Shown here: piece after piece, positions 59,339-64,000 of the stretch
Numbering within the stretch: position 1 is the stretch's first letter
Layout: every line of letters begins with the position of its first letter
Source of the DNA: Verrucomicrobiota bacterium
GTDB lineage: Bacteria > Verrucomicrobiota > Kiritimatiellia > RFP12 > UBA1067
Reading direction: 5' to 3'
Assembly: GCA_023269675.1 (NCBI GenBank)
Contig: JAHFSX010000018.1
Coordinates: 52,558 to 116,557, forward strand
DNA: 64,000 bases
Made by a program: the position numbers and the translations under genes
The notes under the pieces: model-generated
Told to the model about the DNA's origin: nothing
The model's database searches: none
Seen by the model: the letters and a program-made list of their open reading frames with translations, nothing else

Positions 59339-59689
59339 GGTACTGTATGCATAAAAGCACGCAAAGCAGACCTATTCATTTCGTGGAGTATCTTCCATTG
59401 CGCTCATTCGTCTCAAACCGTTTCCAGTCTGCCGGGTTTCGGTTGAACCGTCATAACCTGCCTGAACCGTATGTTTGGAGCGTATCACCGCGGAAACCTT
59501 ACCGTCAAGGTGCAATGGCGTCTGGGATGGCCCAGGATGCGCCGGAAGGTCTCACAGGGGCAATGGGCGGTTTGGGGACGGGGCGAAGCGGTAACGGCCT
59601 GCCGACCCGCGAGCCCGTCCCCAACCGTGCTGCAATCAAGATCTCAAGTGGATGGCCTGTGGCTCGTCTATATAGGCCATATCACACCG
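59339..59689 (-). repeat. Array module repeat of about 350 bp, copy 2
   Basis: Nearly identical to 61083-61431. Confidence 0.9.
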
Positions 59690-59825
59690 TTGGCGTAACT
59701 TGCTCAACCGTTCGGCACCCGATACCGGTCTTCATTTTCCCGATTTTTACCATTCGGTTGCCAACCGCAGTCGACTGACAAATCAACCGTTCGGGAGCCC
59801 AAACCGATCATCTATTATTTTTTAT

Positions 59826-59881
59826 GGCGAACGTTGAGGAATCATCCCTTGTAATCAATGGGATGCATTCCCTTGTTCGCC
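59826..59881 (-). other. attC site
   Basis: GGCGAACGTTGAGGAATCATCCC...GGGATGCATTCCCTTGTTCGCC. Confidence 0.88.
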
Positions 59882-59947
59882 TGTTTCGTTGCTCTTTTAA
59901 CACCCTTGTCTATGCGACATCGAATGGGGGTACAATGCCTGTGGGCT

Positions 59948-61045
59948 TCAAAATCCAACAGTCGTCACTATCTTGTCCAAATGCGGGGTCATGAGAACTC
60001 TTCCATGCACCTTTTCTCCAGTCAATTCCTTGTCTTCGTGTGTGTCAAGGTTATGAGTCCTCCATCCGCCGATCTCTTTCGATGAACCGCTACTCGTGTC
60101 TATCATCTGGTAATGCAGATTACGCTTGCAGTCAACTGCGTGGAGCCATATGCCGCGCTTTGACTTCACGCGAATAATCTCCCTCTTTTCCGAAGAGCCA
60201 ATTTTCTGTTCGTAAACAACATTGTCAACGGCATAAACAACTCCGTCATCAGAACTCCAGACCGCATGATAAACATGGAAATCTTCTCCGGCAGGTGAAA
60301 TGGTGAAAACTTCTTTTTCGGCCTTTAGGTCTACGATATGAAAGCGGAACCTGGTCGAAGTGCCAACTTCCTCTGATGCCAGAAGGTAGCGTTTAGACGG
60401 AGAGAGGAGTACCGGCCCGTAAGAGGAGTCGTAATACCCAGAAATTTCTGAGCTGCCCATATTCTCAAGGTGAAAAAAAAGAGAGTTTTCCTTGTGTCCT
60501 AAGCCAAAGCCCTCGTGTGCATTTTTGGCATAGAGAAGAATGGTCGTGGCATCTACCCAAAAGACCTTGTATCCAGAATATGCGGACAGATTGTTGTGTG
60601 GACCAGGATTAGTCAGCATAGGTTTGGTGCCTTCTTTGGTAATTGAGAAGACCCTAAGTCGGCTACGACTGTAACCATCAAATCGCTCCATATATGCCAG
60701 ATGCTGTCCATCGGGCGAAAACGCATATTCATCGTCCCCGTAACTTGTAAACAAAAGAGGAATGTACGTCCTACTGATTTCCTTACCAGCAAAGTTGTAT
60801 TCTTTACAAACGAAGGTGTTTGTTTCAGTACGTTTTAAAGTGGCAAAGCTGTGCTCCGTCATGTAGACAGGCTCTTCCCTAAACGTTCCGTCATCCCGCT
60901 TGATAATTACTGAAGATCGGTCAGCATCGACAATACAGACTCCTGCACACCCCGCAATAAGGAGAGAAGAGATAATCACGAACGCAGCCGCTGAAAATAG
61001 CGGAATACTCGACCAATGGTTATGACTCATCACTTTATCGCGCAT
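59948..61045 (-). CDS. Cassette-encoded lipoprotein with TolB/beta-propeller-like repeats
   Basis: Lipobox LLIAGCAGV; YAFSPDGQHLAYMERF, LLSPSKRYLLASEEV, VWSSDDGVVYAVDNV. Confidence 0.65.
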   Translation of the reverse strand: MRDKVMSHNHWSSIPLFSAAAFVIISSLLIAGCAGVCIVDADRSSVIIKRDDGTFREEPVYMTEHSFATLKRTETNTFVCKEYNFAGKEISRTYIPLLFTSYGDDEYAFSPDGQHLAYMERFDGYSRSRLRVFSITKEGTKPMLTNPGPHNNLSAYSGYKVFWVDATTILLYAKNAHEGFGLGHKENSLFFHLENMGSSEISGYYDSSYGPVLLSPSKRYLLASEEVGTSTRFRFHIVDLKAEKEVFTISPAGEDFHVYHAVWSSDDGVVYAVDNVVYEQKIGSSEKREIIRVKSKRGIWLHAVDCKRNLHYQMIDTSSGSSKEIGGWRTHNLDTHEDKELTGEKVHGRVLMTPHLDKIVTTVGF

Positions 61046-61082
61046 TTTGGCATTACCTTTCTGACCAAACGTGAGAACCCTT

Positions 61083-61431
61083 GGTACTGTATGCATAAAA
61101 GCACGCAAAGCAGACCTATTCATTTCGTGGAGTATCTTCCATTACGCTCATTCGTCTCAAACCGTTTCCAGTCTGCCGGGTTTCGGTTGAACCGTCATAA
61201 CCTGCCTGAACCGTATGTTTGGAGCGTATCACCGCGGAAACCTTACCGTCAAGGTGCAATGGCGTCTGGGATGGCCCAGGATGCGCCGGAAGGTCTCACA
61301 GGGGCAATGGGCGGTTTGGGGACGGGGCGAAGCGGTAACGGCCTGCCGACCCGCGAGCCCGTCCCCAACCGTGCTGCAATCAAGATCTCAAGTGGATGGC
61401 CTGTGGCTCGTCATATAGGCCATATCTCACC
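61083..61431 (-). repeat. Array module repeat of about 350 bp, copy 3
   Basis: Nearly identical to 59339-59689. Confidence 0.9.
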
Positions 61432-61547
61432 ATGATGCATCAACTTGCCTTGTTCGTCGGATTCTGAAACAATTACAACACTAGTTGATTTCGTAATCGT
61501 GAAGGTGGGGATCTCGCATTGAACGTCGTTAGGGGGGTGGTGAAAAA

Positions 61548-62246
61548 ATGAATGAAAAATCGCGCTTTCTGACAGTGCTACTGGTTCTCAGCGCTTTCCT
61601 GCTCAATGGTTGTTCAATATTTCTTAATGAAAGCAACAAGAAATATGCCTTTTATACAACAGAATTTGAGAATAACCCTCTCAATGAATCACGCGAGGGA
61701 TTAACCTACACTGGGGCCAAGCAGCAGGACAGGGGACCGACAAACGAATACATCGTCGCAGGAGTCTTTTCCAACAAACGTAAATTTCTCCGCATTATGA
61801 TTCCAAACAACGCCAGAGGTAAAGAAATCAAATCTTCCCGGAACATCGACGACTTCCGTTCATATTGCCTAAATCAGACTAACGAGCATGCCATTCTCGA
61901 TGTCATTAGCTCTGATGTTACTGGCGATAGTTCCATTGTTAGTGTTAAACCGTGGGATGGGCTCAACGATTATATCTACCCTGAATACCATAACCATTCC
62001 CGTGACGTTGCCTCCAGAGATTTGATTGTTTTCTTTAACGTATATGCAGGTATTAGTGGGGTCTTATTTAAGCGCAAAAGTGACGGCGAACTAGTGCTTA
62101 TTCCAATACAAAGTGATATTGAATGGAAAAAAAGAAGTCGATGTAATTTGTTTATGCGGCGGTCCGCTTACATCATTACGATCCCTTTAGACATCGTGGC
62201 AACACCGTTTTATTTGTTAATTATGATGACAAAGGGTGTTGGATAA
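61548..62246 (+). CDS. Lipoprotein, unknown function (opposite orientation to the array)
   Basis: MNEKSRFLTVLLVLSAFLLNGCSIFL lipobox; SD GGGGGGTGG. Confidence 0.7.
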   Translation: MNEKSRFLTVLLVLSAFLLNGCSIFLNESNKKYAFYTTEFENNPLNESREGLTYTGAKQQDRGPTNEYIVAGVFSNKRKFLRIMIPNNARGKEIKSSRNIDDFRSYCLNQTNEHAILDVISSDVTGDSSIVSVKPWDGLNDYIYPEYHNHSRDVASRDLIVFFNVYAGISGVLFKRKSDGELVLIPIQSDIEWKKRSRCNLFMRRSAYIITIPLDIVATPFYLLIMMTKGVG

Positions 62247-62363
62247 GGCCTAATTGTACTTCAAACGGATCAATCCCTGCGCCCTGAATAAGAATCGTGT
62301 TTTATTCTTATTGCGGTAGAACTTTGATTACCGCCTAACCGTTCGGTAACCGATATTTCCGTC

Positions 62364-62460
62364 GTGGATCTCCGCTAGTCCAGCTTTGCCTTTGATCAGG
62401 AACCGAACTCACTGTGAAAACTGATCGCAAAATCCCCGTCTATCCTGCCGACCAGACCTG
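62364..62460. repeat. Array repeat D, copy 2
   Basis: GTGGATCTCCGCTAGTCCAGCTTTGCCTTTGATC...CCCCGTCTATCCTGCCG. Confidence 0.65.
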
Positions 62461-62497
62461 CCTTGATTTGTCTTTGGTTGGCCGGTCCCCGCTCGCC

Positions 62498-62590
62498 GTG
62501 GATCTCCACCGGTCCAAAATTTGTCTTTGATCTTCGGCTGGCAGAACCGGAAAATCAATCAGGGGAACCGCCCGGTCCGTCCTGCCGGAA
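62498..62590. repeat. Array repeat D, copy 3
   Basis: GTGGATCTCCACCGGTCCAAAATTTGTCTTTGATC...GTCCTGCCGG. Confidence 0.65.
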
Positions 62591-62607
62591 CCCCGAATCC
62601 CGGTGCG

Positions 62608-62666
62608 GCGAACGTTGAGCGCCACGAACGCGCGTCAGCGCGTTCCGTGTGCGCTCTGGTTCGCGC
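62608..62666 (-). other. attC site
   Basis: GGCGAACGTTGAGCGCCACGAACGCGCGTCAGCGCGTTCCGTGTGCGCTCTGGTTCGCG; same central loop as the 58664 site. Confidence 0.85.
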
Positions 62667-62979
62667 TTGGTCCTGCCTTCGTTAACGCATTCGTGAGAGC
62701 GATCATGTTGCAAAGCATGGTCAAAATCACAATGGCCCAAGTGACTTTCGTCAAAGACCGAGGTTTCCATCTGTCCAGATGTCTTCGGCTTTGCATTTCG
62801 GCATAGGTCAAAGGGACTATGACAGATGCCAGACTGATGATTGCGCATGTTAGAGCCTGCAAAAGGTGCTTACGCAGTACCATTATAAAGATAGCATCGG
62901 TCAGAGGAAGCAGCAGAAAGACGGCCATTAGAAATGAAACAAACGTCAGCGGGTGGTACTGTTGTTTTGTCTTGTTCAT
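62635..62979 (-). CDS. Cassette-encoded multi-TM protein
   Basis: MNKTKQQYHPLTFVSFLMAVFLLLPLTDAIFIMVLRKHLLQALTCAIISLASVIVPL. Confidence 0.65.
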   Translation of the reverse strand: MNKTKQQYHPLTFVSFLMAVFLLLPLTDAIFIMVLRKHLLQALTCAIISLASVIVPLTYAEMQSRRHLDRWKPRSLTKVTWAIVILTMLCNMIALTNALTKAGPSANQSAHGTR

Positions 62980-62993
62980 TTCATTTCTCTGCG

Positions 62994-63049
62994 GGCGAAC
63001 GTCGGGAATCACCCGCCTGTATTCATGAGGGTGCATTACCTGGTTCGCT
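62994..63049 (-). other. attC site
   Basis: GGCGAACGTCGGGAATCACCC...GGGTGCATTACCTGGTTCGCT. Confidence 0.85.
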
Positions 63050-63082
63050 TTTTGGTTGCTCCATTATCATGTTCTTCGAGAT

Positions 63083-63331
63083 TCATGCCCCCGCAATCCG
63101 TATGGCGAATAACAGCCCCGCGACGGCGATAACCAGTACTTCGTTCTGTAGAATGTAGCTACGCATCTGTCCACGCTCCCTTCTCATGTCGCGCGCATGA
63201 CACAGTATCCGTCCCTGAGGAATGGCGACAACCAGCGCCAAACCTATGAAACATGCGCTTGGGCTCTTGCAGAGTAGGCCCAAGACGAAGCCGATGAGAA
63301 GCAGTGGCAAGATATGGTAATCAATTCTCAT
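63083..63331 (-). CDS. Cassette-encoded small membrane protein
   Basis: MRIDYHILPLLLIGFVLGLLCKSPSACFIGLALVVAIP. Confidence 0.6.
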   Translation of the reverse strand: MRIDYHILPLLLIGFVLGLLCKSPSACFIGLALVVAIPQGRILCHARDMRRERGQMRSYILQNEVLVIAVAGLLFAIRIAGA

Positions 63332-63446
63332 CGATGTCTTCTGTCGGATTCCTTCATTTTCTCGATTTTAACCTTACGCTTGCCCCACGGTGCCGAGTGA
63401 CTGATCAACCTTTCGGGAGCCCAAAACCAGTCTTCCATTTTTTGAT

Positions 63447-63509
63447 GGCGAACGTCAGCGATCAGGCCGGGGCGCGGCAGCGCCATCGGCCTGCATCGCT
63501 TGGTTGGCC
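63447..63509 (-). other. attC site
   Basis: GGCGAACGTCAGCGATCAGGCC...GGCCTGCATCGCTTGGTTGGCC. Confidence 0.9.
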
Positions 63510-63511
63510 TG

Positions 63512-63883
63512 TTATTGTGGCAACTTCCCCTTTGGCTTGTCGAACATCGGATGATCCAACTCCTTTGTCAGGACGCATGAGTCATCCGCCGTGAATGCCA
63601 GCGATACGACATTCCCGATCTTTAGGTCTTGCAGGACGTACAGGAAAGATTCCATGGCCTTGCGATCGGCTTCTGTCGCTCGATCAAGCATCCCCATTTT
63701 ATCGAGGATGTCATCTGCACCCACATCCGTTCCGAGATAGACCAAGTGGCCGGAGTCTTGCTTCTTCCCCGTCTTCACGCCGACAAAGTAATTCTGACGA
63801 GGCACATCGAGACAGGGCACTAGGTGTTCTCCGCCTCGCCCGTTCTTTGTCGTTGTGTGCGGTAGCTTTCTTGTTTTGATCAT
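63512..63883 (-). CDS. Cassette-encoded soluble protein, unknown
   Basis: 123-aa ORF ending 3 nt from the attC site. Confidence 0.6.
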   Translation of the reverse strand: MIKTRKLPHTTTKNGRGGEHLVPCLDVPRQNYFVGVKTGKKQDSGHLVYLGTDVGADDILDKMGMLDRATEADRKAMESFLYVLQDLKIGNVVSLAFTADDSCVLTKELDHPMFDKPKGKLPQ

Positions 63884-63893
63884 TTTATCACTT

Positions 63894-63950
63894 GGCCAAC
63901 GTCGGTAATCACCCTCTTGTAATCAAGAGGGTGCATTACCTTGTTCGGCA
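63894..63950 (-). other. attC site (of a cassette running off the right edge)
   Basis: GGCCAACGTCGGTAATCACCCTC...GAGGGTGCATTACCTTGTTCGGC. Confidence 0.85.
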
Positions 63951-64000
63951 TTGTGTTTTTCTGTTACTTGGGCTCGGGTTGAAATGCCGACTCATGAGCG

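Larger units (their letters stand above)
53950..64000 (-). mobile_element. Integron gene-cassette array (distal part; continues past the right edge)
   Basis: At least 11 attC-like sites, cassettes oriented on the minus strand, low GC, small unknown ORFs, cassette duplication with a breakpoint at an attC core. Confidence 0.82.

Noticed and set aside
59347-59778. Plus-strand ORFs within the 350-bp modules (59347-59778, 61016-61435, 59471-59698)
   Set aside because: The same sequence lies in a non-coding repeat; the diverged copies do not preserve the frame, and the composition is not protein-like.

Overview
This is a 64-kb window of a high-GC bacterial chromosome; the gene content is loosely reminiscent of the Verrucomicrobiota/Kiritimatiellota, but the taxon is not provable from this window. 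From about 1 to 53 kb it is mostly ordinary chromosome: PEGA protein, HrpB helicase, Phd/PIN toxin-antitoxin pair, fatty acid desaturase, inositol monophosphatase-like protein, CorA, two-component system, radical SAM + ferredoxin + MraY-like genes, HU, XerD-like recombinase, a symporter with a small accessory ORF, GH28 and GH29-like enzymes, MsrBA, Fpg, IspH, a GDT1-ferritin-like fusion, a giant BspA-like LRR protein, an exopolysaccharide-type locus, and a group 3d-type NAD-linked [NiFe] hydrogenase operon hoxFUYH-hoxW. The most striking region is about 53.95-64.0 kb. There GC drops, nearly all plausible ORFs are small and on the minus strand, and at least 11 attC-like recombination sites recur (imperfect palindromes with AAC...GTT ends and an extra unpaired base always in the same arm). 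I read this as the distal part of a chromosomal integron cassette array (CALIN or sedentary integron); the integrase, if present, would lie beyond the right edge. The array contains a duplicated cassette whose breakpoint falls at the attC core, a repeated module of about 350 bp with a conserved promoter-like core and a hairpin, and two further non-coding repeat families. Several dispersed palindromic (REP/MITE-like) families occur across the rest of the window. All calls come from reading the sequence and the supplied ORF track; no database search was run.
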